This document shows positions 33,480 to 45,149 of a DNA stretch of 64,000 nucleotides, piece by piece. The position numbers and the translations under genes are program-made. Under the pieces are notes generated by a model. The model saw only the letters and a list, made by a program, of their open reading frames with translations, ran no database searches and was not told the DNA's origin. The stretch lies in the NCBI RefSeq assembly GCF_050624435.1, contig NC_134538.1, positions 118,008,437 to 118,072,436 of the forward strand. Direction: 5' to 3'. The first letter of the stretch is position 1; every line of letters begins with the position of its first letter. Source of the DNA: Tenrec ecaudatus (Eukaryota > Chordata > Mammalia > Afrosoricida > Tenrecidae).

Positions 33480-35974
33480 TCATCATAATAACTATTATTA
33501 TTATTTATAACAATCATCATTATCATTACTCTCTGTGAATCAAAGTCCTTATCCAGTCTTTATTTATATAACTATTGCTACTCATCTTCATTCATCTTTT
33601 TTCTTTCCCAAGACATCTTTCACAATCTATGTATACACAGAGAGAAGCGAGCTTGAAGAGAGGGGGAAATATTGGCAATGTCCTCCTGAGCATCATGAAC
33701 TCTGAATGAGTTCCAGTATTTGCCTATGGTGCACCACTGGACCATAGAGATGATTCAGCTGAGCAATATGCATTTTACTCTTTCCTAACGGTCCTCACAA
33801 CAACATCAAAACGCTCTAACTGCCTCACATTTTTAAGTTACCCCTAGACCTGGATGACTTTTTATTTCATTGCTAACAGGAAAAAAAATGGCTTCCAAGC
33901 AATTCATTCAATAAATAGATAACAAAGTCTTGTAATTATGCCAGGTGCCCTGGTGACCTTTGTTTGATTTATGTCAATAGAGCTTAAATTAAAATAGGAA
34001 TACAGGCTTTCCAGATGATGGCAGTTATAACTCTGGCCTGATTTCATTCTAATGATGTTTTCCCATCAAGTGAATGCTAGAGAAGTCTAGGATCTTTCCA
34101 GAGATTTTTTTAAAAGAAAAACAATCAGTGTGTAAATATTCCCTTATTTACCTGAGAGATTCACAATTAATATTTTGGGGGTTTATTGTTTAAAAATCCA
34201 CACAGAATTCAGAAGGTATAGATCAGGGACCAAAATTCATGAATCCTTAAAATTTTCTACACCATGTCTATTACAGACATTGTGTTTCCTTGTGGCTAAA
34301 AGTAATAAAAACTCTACATAAAAATGCCAGTAAATGGATCTGTGTGAACCAGCAAAATCAGAATCTGGAAAAACAGGTGCAAGATGACCTCAAGATTGTT
34401 TCTCCATGTGTGAAACGCTGAACTGCTAAAACACTCTGTTCATCACAAGGGTTTCCAGTTGCCCCGAAAGTGCAAAGCTTCTTCATCATAAGCTCAGAAG
34501 TATTCTGTTCTGGCCCTTATGTGTGGTAAAAACCTACTATAAAAGGAGAACTCTCACAGATGGTAATAGGGAAATCAGTAGGCTTTGAAAAATAAGATCT
34601 CTAAGTTCTAATTCTAGATTTGCTTCTGACTTACTAGCTATCGAATCTTGATTTCACATGTTGTGAAGCAAGAAACTTTACAAGATCTCTTGTAAGAACA
34701 TGAAAAGAACACCTTTAAATGACTTTTTTCTCATAATGTAAAAGGAATCTATAGTTACTATTTTAAATTGCTTTTTTCTGGTCATGCCAGACATGTGGGG
34801 AACTCCTTCCAACAATACTTACAGAACTGCAAACTAAAACACTTGAAAGTGCTTATTTGTTACATTCTCCAATGCCTTTAAAATAAAGCAAATAAATATT
34901 ACAGATCACAGTTTCCAATACTCCTTATCCAACTTTTAATTAATCTAATTTGCTGCATGTTTATGGTGACTTAATTTCTTGGTACATATTTTATTGCCAT
35001 ATCAAGTAAGCATTAGGTCTATGTTATTGAATTATGGATTGTGCACTGTTCCTAAAATCTGGCTTTCATAGGGAATGTTACTGCCATCAACAAGGACCAC
35101 CCACTGAGCTAATTAAGTAATTCCATTTTTTAGCTCATTCCTTCTTCAAGAACATCTCAATTTAGTATCTGAATCCTGGGAAAATAAAGCAAGGGTAGGA
35201 ATTGGCTCAGATGTTTATAAAGGAAGTAAAGATAATAATTGAAAATAGAAAAATGTAAAGTGTTTAGTAGTTTTTAAGGAAAGCAGTGAATTTATACCCT
35301 TGACTCATTTTATGCTAGAAAAAATGCATGAGCACTGGTGATAGGAATCAGATTTGCTAGAGTCCCAAGGGAAGAGAAAAATTACTTAAATGGTCTTTTC
35401 CATTTCTTATTGATGTGATTAAACAATTTGATCTCTGACCTTTTTACTAACATCGCTGAAAGCGAAAGTTTCCTCATGAAACCAATTGGTAGTAATTAGG
35501 TCGTTGACTTTGCCACATGGACACCTGCCCTCAGAGTTAAGCTGAGAATTGATTCATTTCAAAGCTGTTAACAGCTGTCAGATGATAACAATTTAAAATA
35601 ATTTCTAACCTAAACTGGAACAAACTAGTAGCAAAACAATAAAACTGCGTAATCATTCAGTGTAACATCAAATTCTTACTATATAAATATTTTGGTAGCT
35701 TTCTCTCCACTTTTGGTTTCTTATTTTAAAAACAGTTGATTATCCTTGGACATTAATTTATGGCTTATTAGTAAAAGAACTTTGGCTTGTCATCTTAGTC
35801 AGCATAATATTCAATCTCCCAAAGCCAGCACAAACAACATGCCTTTTAACTGTAATTTAAGTACTTTGCATAAACCAATTTGAATAGCATTTAATGTGTA
35901 CCTTTAAGATTTCCTAAATATTTACTCTTAATGCTAAATTCTTAAACATATTTTTATCACCAATTCATACCGAG
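33480..35974. other. Long tract almost free of recognisable repeats
   Basis: About 2.5 kb. Apart from a possible MIR piece near 34590-34660 (GACTTACTAGCT), I see no SINE, LINE or LTR. No open frame of note is present. The rest of the window is repeat-dense, so this is a candidate for conserved noncoding or regulatory DNA, which cannot be tested without alignment. Confidence 0.45.
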
Positions 35975-36500
35975 TCTCTCTTTATATCACTGCCCTCCAC
36001 CTGTTTAAAGCCCTCTGTTGGTTTTCCTGTGCTTTATGGTAAAAAGATTCATTATCTAATGATCAGCACTAGGCTTGCCCCAGAGTAAGCTTCTGGGACA
36101 ATCTCCGCTCACTTTATCCTGTCAACCACTGCATTCATTCAGGATCAGCCATGTTCCCTTCTATGGTAAGGTCTCTCACCATGACATTTTCTCCGCTAGG
36201 ACTCTTCTCCCTTCCTTCTTTGGCGAATGTCGGCTCAAGCTCTGGGCTTCAGTGTGAGCTTGCTCTCAGGGACACTTCACGGAGGTCCCTCTGTAGGTCC
36301 ATGCCCTACTGTCTGCTCTGGCAGTATTTTAATCACCTCGCAGACTGACTGACTGACTGACTGACTGACTGACGTGCTTACAGGTGACTCTCTTTCATCC
36401 TCACTAGAATGTAAACTCTGGGAGATTAGGCAACTATAGCTCTTTGTTCACTCCTACACCCTGAGCACCCAGATCCTTACAAGACACATGTTTTTTGAGG
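35975..36500 (+). mobile_element. L2 LINE 3' portion
   Basis: Reads like an ancient mammalian L2: CTGTTTAAAGCCCTCTGTTG, a CTCTTCTCCCTTCC stretch, and the conserved end ACTAGAATGTAAACTCTGGG then AGATTAGG. Short plus frames at 36075-36348 are L2 relics. Confidence 0.7.
36344..36373. repeat. (GACT)n microsatellite
   Basis: Seven tandem GACT units inside the L2. Confidence 0.95.
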
Positions 36501-36739
36501 AAAAAAAATTAACACACAAACGAATTAATTTCTAAGACTAGATATTATTAGAGAATATTCAACACTCATACAATACGTGTGAGTCGGTTTCGTTTAGCTC
36601 TGACATAAGCAAAGTATTTTAGATACATTTAAACCAATGGAAACAACGTCAGTCTCTGTCCTATCACTTGGCTAATGTCCTGGTTGAGTGTCCTTGGTAA
36701 AGGGGAGGGGCAGCAAAGCAGAGCAAGCCCTCCAGGAGA

Positions 36740-36885
36740 AGGATGGACACAGCGACACAGCAGCGGCAACAGTGGGGCTCAGGCAGGAAATCGTGCGAGG
36801 ACGGTGCAGGTCCAGGCAGTGTTCCCCTCGTGTGTACGGGGTCCCAGGGGGTGACACCAACTAGGCTCCAGACAAAACCAGCAGA
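36740..36885 (+). mobile_element. RTE LINE 3' end, old
   Basis: CGACACAGCAGCGGCAACAG, GACGGTGCAGGTCCAGGCAG and TGTGTACGGGGTCCC align in order with other RTE tails in the window. Confidence 0.65.
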
Positions 36886-37139
36886 ACCACAACCTGTCCC
36901 TGTCTTATACCGACAACGCTCCTTTCTATATGTAGTGAAATTAAAGTGCAGGAAACACCTCACAGGGACACATAGTCAACAAAGCACAAGTTACCTCACA
37001 GGTAAAATTACCACACCTTCAGAGCAGGTAATTCATAAATGTTTCAATACTTCCACATATGAGTTAATACTTCACGGGGATTTCATAAACGCCTTTTTAA
37101 TTTCTATCGTCTAAAATGTCAACAAGAGCTTCAGCTGTG

Positions 37140-37275
37140 ACGGCACTGGGAGTCACATGGGAGAAAGATGAGGTTTATATCCCCTAAATACTTATGGGCT
37201 CAGAAGCCCACCCAATTCTACTGTCCCACAGGGCCTCTAGAACTTAGAATTGCCTCAATGGCAGTAAAGTTTGTT
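37140..37275 (+). mobile_element. AfroSINE fragment
   Basis: GGGAGAAAGATGAGGTTTAT and TAGAATTGCCTCAATGGCAG are the body and tail. Confidence 0.75.
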
Positions 37276-37344
37276 AGTCACATGATTTAGAAGATATCTG
37301 TACCATATGCTAACTATCAATTTCATTTATGAGGCAATGCTTTT

Positions 37345-37530
37345 AAAATAGACTGTGAACTACAAGGTCAGCTGTCAGAATCCACCAGGAATCCTGAGGA
37401 GGAAAGATGTGGCAGCCTGTGTGTGTGTGTGTGAAGATTCCCTACCTCGGACACCTACGGAGCATCTGACTCCCCCGGCAGGGTCCCTGGATGTCACAAT
37501 CAACTCCACAGCAGGGCTGAGTCACAGGTT
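37345..37530 (+). mobile_element. AfroSINE
   Basis: CTACAAGGTCAGCTGTC tRNA-like head, a short GT-run inside, and ACAATCAACTCCACAGCAGG at the tail. Confidence 0.65.
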
Positions 37531-38419
37531 CCGTAATACTTGGAGACTGTAGTTCAGATGTACATTGATTTATTACATTTTAAGGACCATCAGACATTTC
37601 TCTTCAGTTTTCACATTGGAAACTTCCAAGAACTGTTAGAAATGTGATTTAAAACCAAGTGTAAATTTTGCTACCATTTTTCATTGAAAAATAAATCCTT
37701 CTATTCTTTTTACTTGGATTTGTACTAAACTATTTTTCTTTAGACACAGTATTTTATGTTTATTGTTGGCTTCTTTGGAATTTTAACTTATGACTCAAAT
37801 TGCATTCTTACCAATTGTTTACTTGAGGTCATTTGGTTGGAGGCAAAATAATAGGTTTTACAAAAATACCCTGTCTTTCCATCTGTAAGCATTTTAAAAA
37901 TGTTTTTCTATTTATTCGTAAGGCACTTTGAGGTACATAATGGGATTACTTGGACAGAAGTATTTTTTGACAGACTTAACATCAATGTATTTCAAAAATA
38001 TATTTTGTTTGAACTGAAATACAGGTATTTATAAATGTGTATGTATGCATGTATTATATGCATTGATATGTATAAGATACATACTCACACATATTTACTT
38101 ATATATATTTGTAATTTAAAGGAAGTGAAACTTCTGCTGTATGATTTTACAAATAAGCTCATTTATTGAGCGCTGCAGAACAGATAGGAGTACAGAATTC
38201 TGGCGACTGTCACAAATACTACATGTAATTTCACCTCTGCTGCTGTGTTGGCACGTTCTGTAACTCCTGTTGTGTACACTTTTCCTGGTGTTCTCTTCCC
38301 CCAGTTCCTTAGTAACCTTTTTTCCTTAAAATATCAAGGGAAGAATTATTATTCCAGGTCATCTGAATTTAAGCTTTAATATAATCTTTTCATCCAGTCT
38401 TGGATTTTATTATTTACAA
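37531..38419. other. AT-rich DNA, nothing recognised
   Basis: Contains TA/TG-rich sequence near 38030-38110; no supported gene. Confidence 0.5.
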
Positions 38420-38600
38420 TCCTGGAATCACAGGGGGTGGTGTGCTCTTCTCTGTGGACTTAGGGGCATCTCACTAAGATGACTCTTTGTTTTAAGACAA
38501 ACCTTTAAGATCCCATATGGTATTCTTTCTGATCACCGTACACCATCTTATTTCTTCACCACACTGCTACAGCACCCATATTTTCAGTGACCTGATAAAG
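38420..38600 (-). mobile_element. L1 3'UTR fragment, inverted
   Basis: Diverged match to the inverted 3'UTR block: TCTGTGGACTTAGGGGCATC, AACCTTTAAGATCCCATATG and TTTCTTCACCACACTGCTAC. Confidence 0.7.
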
Positions 38601-39398
38601 GTCACACAGAAGATTTGAAACCATTTGGTCTAACTCTTGAGCCTATGATTATAACAAAAATATTATATTAAAAATAAAATATGTAAAACCCTTTAAAATA
38701 ATCTATTCTATTTAGAAGCCATATCAATCCTGGAAATAAAATATTCATGAAATTTAACACTCAAGAATTATTTATGTCCAGAGCTCAAGAGGAATTTTGT
38801 GAAAGTGAAATGTGAGTTGTGTTACTAAGCATCTGCCAATATTGTACTTGACAATGATGTTGCCTATTTCCGGCGAGATGATCAGGATTATCTATAATGT
38901 ACAGTCACTTTCTAAGTATAGACACCTGCATGCACACACACATGAAATGAAAACACCTTATATAAACTATACATTAGCAGGATCTACTGTAAGTTGATGG
39001 GTTTTCGGTGAGACGCAGCATTTCTTGGAAATGTATAAAAAGCAGCATTTGAGCAGGAGTGAATGCAGCTGTGTTTTCAGTCATTAGACACATTGCCCAG
39101 CTCTGTTATTAGAGAATGCAGGATGGGATTCTGTGCTGGGATGAATATTCTAACCTTGAGACTAAACACACAGAATGCTAGATGAGCCTAAAGGGGGAAT
39201 TTTCTTTCATCTGGAATATAATTTTCTTTGAACCACAAGCAGGGGATTATTTGTTATTATTCAAACACTGATAGATTAGTTTCCTTTAAAATCAGGACAA
39301 ATGTAAAGATGTCAATTGCCACCAGGCTGTTTCCCTGACACTAATATTTCTAGGAATGATATAGGATAAAAAGTCAAGCAAAATATAAGTATAAGACA
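38601..39398. other. Unannotated DNA, low in repeats
   Basis: About 800 bases with no recognisable element directly left of the mariner. Confidence 0.45.
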
Positions 39399-39400
39399 TA

Positions 39401-40290
39401 CGAGGGGGTACCCATACCAAAACAGATTTTTCCAAAGCTTTGTATTTAAATTTTTGCACAAAGCAACCTTATCACCTTCAAAGAACTCTCCATTACACTT
39501 AATAAATTTGTCAAATTAGGGATTCCGTTCTTGGGAATATTTTTCAAACCATCTGTTTGGATGGCTGACCGCAGCTCCCTTACACCACTTCGCCCAGTCT
39601 ACGTCATCAAATCACTGTCCTTTCACGTCCCTCGTCATTCGTGGAAACAAAAAGAAGTTGCTTAAAAAGGTCAAGTGAATAAGGCGCGTGGAGCAAGGGG
39701 AGCATGTTGGTTTTGCCAAAATCTGGTGCACTGAGATGGCTGCAGGAGCAGATGCATTGCCATGGTGGCAAAAGCACTCCCTGTCTGCCAGAAATCATGC
39801 CTTTTTTTGTTGCATCCTGTTATGCAATCTTTTCAGAATCTTTAAATAGAAAACTTGATTAAGAGTCTGGCCTGGTGGAATGAACTCCTAATACACTGAC
39901 AGTTGATATTTTCATTCTTTTGGGAAATTGATGGACATCCAGAACAAGGTTTGTCATCAGTCAACATTTCATCTTTTTGGAATGGAGAAAACCACCCATT
40001 CACTTGAGTTTTTCCCATAGCACTGTCCTTGTAAACTGCGTTTAACATCACAACAGTTTCTGTAGCATTTTTCCTGAATTTCAAAGCCACAAGCTAATCT
40101 CTTAAATTGGCCATCACAAAAACAAGCTTTCAGTGAAACTGCTTTTAGGGAAAAAAATCCCTAGGTGACGCCACTGTGTGCACTAATTCAGAGCTGGTTG
40201 CTGGATGTTCGCCTAGTGGGGAAAATGTGCGCTATGAAAGCTTCACTTGGCCCAGAGAAATTCTGATTTGGGCTGTGGGGATGCCCCTCG
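39401..40290 (-). mobile_element. Mariner transposon, internally deleted
   Basis: Ends CGAGGGGGTACCC and, at the right, GGGGATGCCCCTCG form inverted terminal repeats. TA dinucleotides flank both ends (39399-39400 and 40291-40292), the mariner target. The 890-bp length is short of the ~1.3 kb of full mariners. The minus strand carries a transposase relic missing its middle. It is non-autonomous and inactive. Confidence 0.88.
39440..40125 (-). pseudogene. Mariner transposase remnant
   Basis: Mariner transposases cut and paste DNA with an N-terminal helix-turn-helix and a DDD catalytic domain. The N-terminal part (frame 39842-40090) reads KNATETVVMLNAVYKDSAMG and KTQVNGWFSPFQK, the HTH. After about 39895 it continues as EFIPPGQTLNQVFYLKILKR, which belongs roughly 145 residues later, so the first catalytic aspartate region is deleted. 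HHGNASAP stands where HHDNAPAH is expected (D to G), and NFFLFPR has lost the final catalytic D. Stops and frameshifts complete the inactivation. Confidence 0.85.
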
Positions 40291-40299
40291 TATAGGGGA

Positions 40300-40815
40300 A
40301 TATAAAATTATATAATCTGCTGTCAATTTGAGACTATTACGAGTGAAGGGGTAGAGTTTAGCCTGTCAATCAGGTCACAACTTGATGACCTCATTTGGAA
40401 GCACCAAGGAAGTAAATAGCTCACTGGAGGCAGGACACACACTCACTCCCTGTGAGACATTACTGGGGAGAATCTGGTGGATCTCCATTGATGTAGCCAG
40501 AACCCGGGAGCTGAGAAACCATGTGGAGATATGTACCAGCACTGAGATGCTTCTGCTGTCAGTGGATCCATGAGACTTTCCATCCACTGGCCTGTGATTT
40601 CCCTGCATTTGGTGTCCTTGCATGTGTTTTGTGAGTCTGAAGAGGTCTTTATAGATTGGTATTGGACATACAGGCTAATATTGGGCTTATGGACTTGATC
40701 TGAACTGGACTGGGATTTTTTTTCTCAATAGTCAATTGCTCTTGTATATAAAGCTCTTTCTTATACACAAATGAGTATCTAAGAATTTGTTTCTCTAGTC
40801 TACCCAGCTAACACA
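40300..40815 (-). mobile_element. LTR, ERVL-like family, inverted
   Basis: The minus strand begins TGTGTTAGCTGGGTAGACTA then GAGAAACAAATTC, matching copies at 328 and 44900. It proceeds through ATCTCAGTGCTGG to an ATTGACAGCAGATTATATAA ending. The left edge lies ~10 bases from the mariner end, and a target duplication was not identified. Confidence 0.75.
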
Positions 40816-41934
40816 GGCAGAAAAACAGAAATCAACTTTAAATCTTCAGGATGAATAAGAGATGTGGTTAAACTGAACAATAAAAAAATCAAATATCCAA
40901 ATGACTAGCTACTACTAACCTGCTATGATGATATTCAGGAAAAGATTGAATATATATAACTTAGGAATAATGTTTCCAAGAAATGTATAGGAAAAATATA
41001 AAAATATGCCAAAGGAAAAAAGATGTACTGAATATGTCAAGCAATTTTTTTCTCCATCCATGTATTTATGTAATACATTCTTAGGCATGACCTCAAAGAA
41101 ATACTTTTGGTGACTTGAAAACATACTTTTTAAATTTAGAGAAATTAAAAAAGTAAATGAAAAACAGGAAAGTTTTATTTTTCACCAATGCAAATTCATC
41201 ATGAAAAAACAATAATTTAGACACCAAATTTTTGGTACGAAATGCAGCACATACATGAATAGACCAGTATGATTAGCCCTGAAACATCTATTATGAAAAC
41301 AATGCATAATCAAAGACTTATAACAAAGAAACTAGTCAACAGATGCGATAGTAAAAATTGAGTCATGCCTCGACTCTCTATACCAAATTATATATTCCAA
41401 CAATTACATGTACAAATGAAACTCTAAAGCAACGAGAATGAAAGATAAGTAAATATTTATATCATACCAGGGTCACTTAGAGCTGTTTTTTCTTTTGATA
41501 ACGCTAGTCATTTTAGGCTAGACTCAGATACATTTGGAAATTAAATAAAAGGTTATAGAATCTCTCTCTGGGGACGGGGTGGGGATGAGAAGGAGACACA
41601 TTTTGTGTTCACATAGAGACTTCCACGTGTCACCAGAGATGCATGGACACCGGAGGAGGAGATAAAAGGGCAGAGGGTACAGAGCAGCAGTGAGTCTCCA
41701 CCGCTGCGTCCATTGCCTCGTCTAGGAATCAGCTTTATCTTATGCAGCTGCCCTGAATCTGTGAGCTGAGTTGAAAAGACCCTGTCTACACTCAGGATCC
41801 CAGAGACGCAAAGGGCTTCAGGGGAGAGAGGAGTGCTCGAGTAGGTGGTGAGTGTCTCTACGTCACCGAGTAAACGCCTCTCTTCCATTACAGTCTGCAA
41901 CTTTGTTCAAGACGCAGTGAGTGACTACTCACTC
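40816..41934. other. AT-rich DNA plus an unclassified GC-richer block
   Basis: 40816-41550 shows nothing. 41553-41900 is GC-richer, with an open minus frame (115 codons) and an AGATAAAAGGGC motif; it may be an LTR-like or exon-like relic, but nothing identifies it. Confidence 0.4.
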
Positions 41935-42030
41935 AACTCACAGCCAGTCAGTCAGTTGATGCCCACTTTGCGCCCCTGGAAGACAGGGTAGAACTGCACC
42001 GGGGAATTTCTGAGACGGTATCTTTTTTTG
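41935..42030 (-). mobile_element. AfroSINE tail fragment
   Basis: Inverted tail with CAGTCAGTTGATGCCCAC and GACAGGGTAGAACTGCACC. Confidence 0.65.
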
Positions 42031-42099
42031 TAGACAATAGTTTTATGGACATATCTTAAACATTCCAATATATCCATTCACACACAATTCTGCTGTTCA

Positions 42100-42288
42100 A
42101 TCCCATCTTATGGGGTTGATGACTCATAGATGCTACTGACCCCTTACCGACCCCCACCTCCTTCCGTACCCTCTGCTCCGGAATAGAAAGCCCTGTCCTT
42201 CTCTGCCAGAGTGGCTGGTGACTTTGAACTGCTGAGCTTGCAACTAGGAGCCCACAGCATAACCCCCAAGTCACCAAGGCTTTTCAAA
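42100..42288 (-). mobile_element. AfroSINE
   Basis: GGTTGATGACTCATAGATGC, GAGTGGCTGGTGACTTTGAA and inverted head CCCCCAAGTCACCAAGGCTT. Confidence 0.8.
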
Positions 42289-42607
42289 TATGGACATGAA
42301 AGAGATTTTTATAAGTTGCCTGCCTATTGTAATACTGCTTTAATTCTTCAGATAATTAACTCCTTTGATTCCTTGAGATTTCAGTAGAATTATCACTTCG
42401 TCCTCAGACTGTGCTGAAGCCTGGATAACTAATTCCTACTTCACCTGGTGTTGCCTCTAACACTTCTCATGCATTTGCATGATGCTTATCTCCTCCACAG
42501 TGCGCTAAGTAATACAGGGAAAATGCTGCGTCTTCTTTTGCATCACTGTTTTTCAATATCCTATCATATACCCAGCACATTCTAGGTACATCAAATGGAT
42601 ATTGAAC

Positions 42608-42790
42608 CGAATTTGCTACATCAAGTCCACGCTGACTCATAAGCACCAGCCCCCGTGGGTCTCCTAGACTGTGACTGGTGGTGAGAGGAGCAAGCCCGTT
42701 ATTTATCACGTAGAACTGCTAGTGGTTCCGAACGGCCCGCATGTGGATCACAGCCAAGCGTGCAACCACAACAGTACCAGGGATCCCTAC
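42608..42790 (-). mobile_element. AfroSINE
   Basis: ATCAAGTCCACGCTGACTCA tail, GTTCCGAACGGCCCGCATG box B and inverted head GTACCAGGGATCCC. Confidence 0.8.
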
Positions 42791-43471
42791 AGGACTCCAC
42801 AGTTCAGCTTAGCAATGACTCGGCCCTTAAAAATAGATTTTAATCACATTAATGGAGAAAAGTTTAAAATCAATATGAAATGCTTATAATAGAGAAATCG
42901 CAACTATTTGTCTTGAAAGCAGTTCAGTAAATTCTCAAACGATGACATAAAGCTTTGTTTTCTGTTATGTTATTTTATGCTGTGTCATACGAACTGGGTA
43001 ACAAACTCTGGCCCCCTGATTCTATCCTAGGAACATCAATCCAGGCAGGCACTGGATTAACAGATGGATGGAATCAAAGAGCATTTCATGATAGACCTTC
43101 TGGAATTTGAGGATAAAATTTCAAAAGCCTCAAGCATGTTCTGGCAATTCTTGGCAGGGATGCACCATACTCAAAATAGGAAAGGAAGAACCAGTTAGAC
43201 TGCAGCCATTATTTATTTGAAGTACAATGTTGTCTCTTATGAAAATTCAAACATTTTAATAAATCATTTTAGTGGAGGCTCTTTCCTTAAAATATAACAA
43301 TATTAAAGTTCTAGAGTTTTTCTATAATCACAGACTCTTTCCTCTGCATTTAGTTTCTAAAAGACAGAATCATCACAAAATCCTCAGAAAATACTTCTGA
43401 AAAGCAGATTTTGGTAAATGGAACTTCTAATTGATTAGTGTTAAGCAGCTAAATTGAAACAGCTACACAGT

Positions 43472-43560
43472 GCCCTCTAACCTATTCTGACCCCTATGGA
43501 AATGAGAGAGCCAAGCAGAACTACTCCTTAGGGTGGTCGAGAGTATAAATTGTATGGAAT
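43472..43560 (-). mobile_element. AfroSINE fragment
   Basis: CCTATTCTGACCCCTATGGA and AGCAGAACTACTCC correspond to the inverted tail; the head is missing. Confidence 0.55.
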
Positions 43561-44375
43561 TGGAGCAGGAGTTAATCATTCTTTACTGATCTATTTTTGC
43601 ATTTCCAGTGCTATAAAGGATTAAACACTGAAAGGAATTTAAGTTAGTTTTTATATCTCAGTCATAAATGAATGGCCCAAACTTGATACAATTATCAACT
43701 AATTGTACAAGGAAAACACATATACCCAAGCTTCCATTATTAGTAATTATTGTTAGTTTCTAGAATATGCCCATTTTTACATATATTTCAACACAAACAA
43801 TCCCATCTCAAATGCCTTACTATTCAGTAGCAGTGTCTTAGCTACTTAGAAAACTCAGCTAAAAGCATTTGATCTCTTTGTTACTGTGAACAAAAGTCAC
43901 CCATTAAGTGAAAACACTGATCTGAAACGGGATTCCAAGGTATTTTCAGGAGCAGGATAAGGAAAAGAATTGATATGAAACAAATACTACAGGGAATCAG
44001 AGAATAACCTTTAAAACAAGAAAAATAGTTATACTTGCATTATGTACAGTACATATTGTATGAGTATAATATCTTATTATTTTGTGGGCTCAATTTGCAT
44101 GTATTCTGAATATTTATTTGAAAGTTTATCCCTGTGTGGCTCATGGACTGTGACTAAGCACTTTGCAAAAGGCGAATCAGAATGACCAGGCACAATGGTA
44201 AACCAGCGGACACTTTTTCAGGGCTCTGGGAACGATAATATTTTAACAGTGTGTTGATAAACAATCTCTGAAAGGGAAAAAGACAAATTTTAGCGGTTAC
44301 TTATTTTTGTGGTGCAAGTACTTCCACCTCATAGCCAAGTTCAAGCTACCAGCAGCTTACCAACTGACTTTCAAC
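43561..44375. other. Unannotated intergenic DNA
   Basis: No supported gene or repeat. Confidence 0.45.
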
Positions 44376-44475
44376 AACGGCTAGAAACTTTAACTACTGG
44401 AATTGCATTCCTATTAGCAGTAATGGCAACAGCCTTCATAGGCTTTGTACCTACATGAGAACAATGGACAGGTAT
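44376..44475 (+). pseudogene. Probable NUMT: cytochrome b fragment
   Basis: The plus frame reads LETLTTGIAFLLAVMATAFI then GFVPT, matching the mitochondrial cytochrome b segment around ETWNIGxxLLxxVMATAFMGYVLPWGQ. The next codon is TGA (44456-44458), exactly where cytochrome b has tryptophan, and TGA means tryptophan only in the mitochondrial code. About 100 bases are recognisable; flanks diverge. Non-functional in the nucleus. Confidence 0.7.
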
Positions 44476-45149
44476 GCCCTATTGACCATGACCAGCTTCT
44501 ACTCTGAGCCTCACTAGTCTGCCTTTGAAAACTAAAGAGAGGCCAAAAACACACATGCACATACTGTGCACCCAGTTTTGAAAGTACCATTTCTTTGACA
44601 AACAAATGTGATTAAGTAAATCTGGTAAAGAGCCTTTATGCTGATTGCATAAAAGTCGAACATTAAGGTCAAATGTGCTCAACCCTGCTGACTCAAATAG
44701 CGTGCTGGTCAAAGTTCTAGATCTGTTACCGGGTTAGTGTAGTGGTGAGCTGCCTTCAAGTTGGTTCACAGCAATAGGAAACCCGCGTACAACAGAGTGA
44801 GCACTGAGCAGTCCTTTATCTTCCTCACAGTCATTCCTACCCTTGAGCTCAGTGTTGCAGCGAACAAAACATTGCCACGAGAGTCTTCTCTTTGACCCTT
44901 GTGTTAGAACAGGTTTCTAGAGAAACAGATCCAGTGTCTCTCATCTATGTATAAAGAAGAATTTTATATCAAGAATAACTATATATCAAGAAGGCATCTC
45001 AGCTGACCAACTCAAGTCCATAAATCCCATTCAGATTATTGAAGTTGCATGCTGGTGACATAAAGTGGAGAAGCAGAAAGCAGGAAGATCACAGGCCATT
45101 GGGTACAAAGTTATATGAATCCAGAGCCAGTAGACATATCGCAGGCCAA

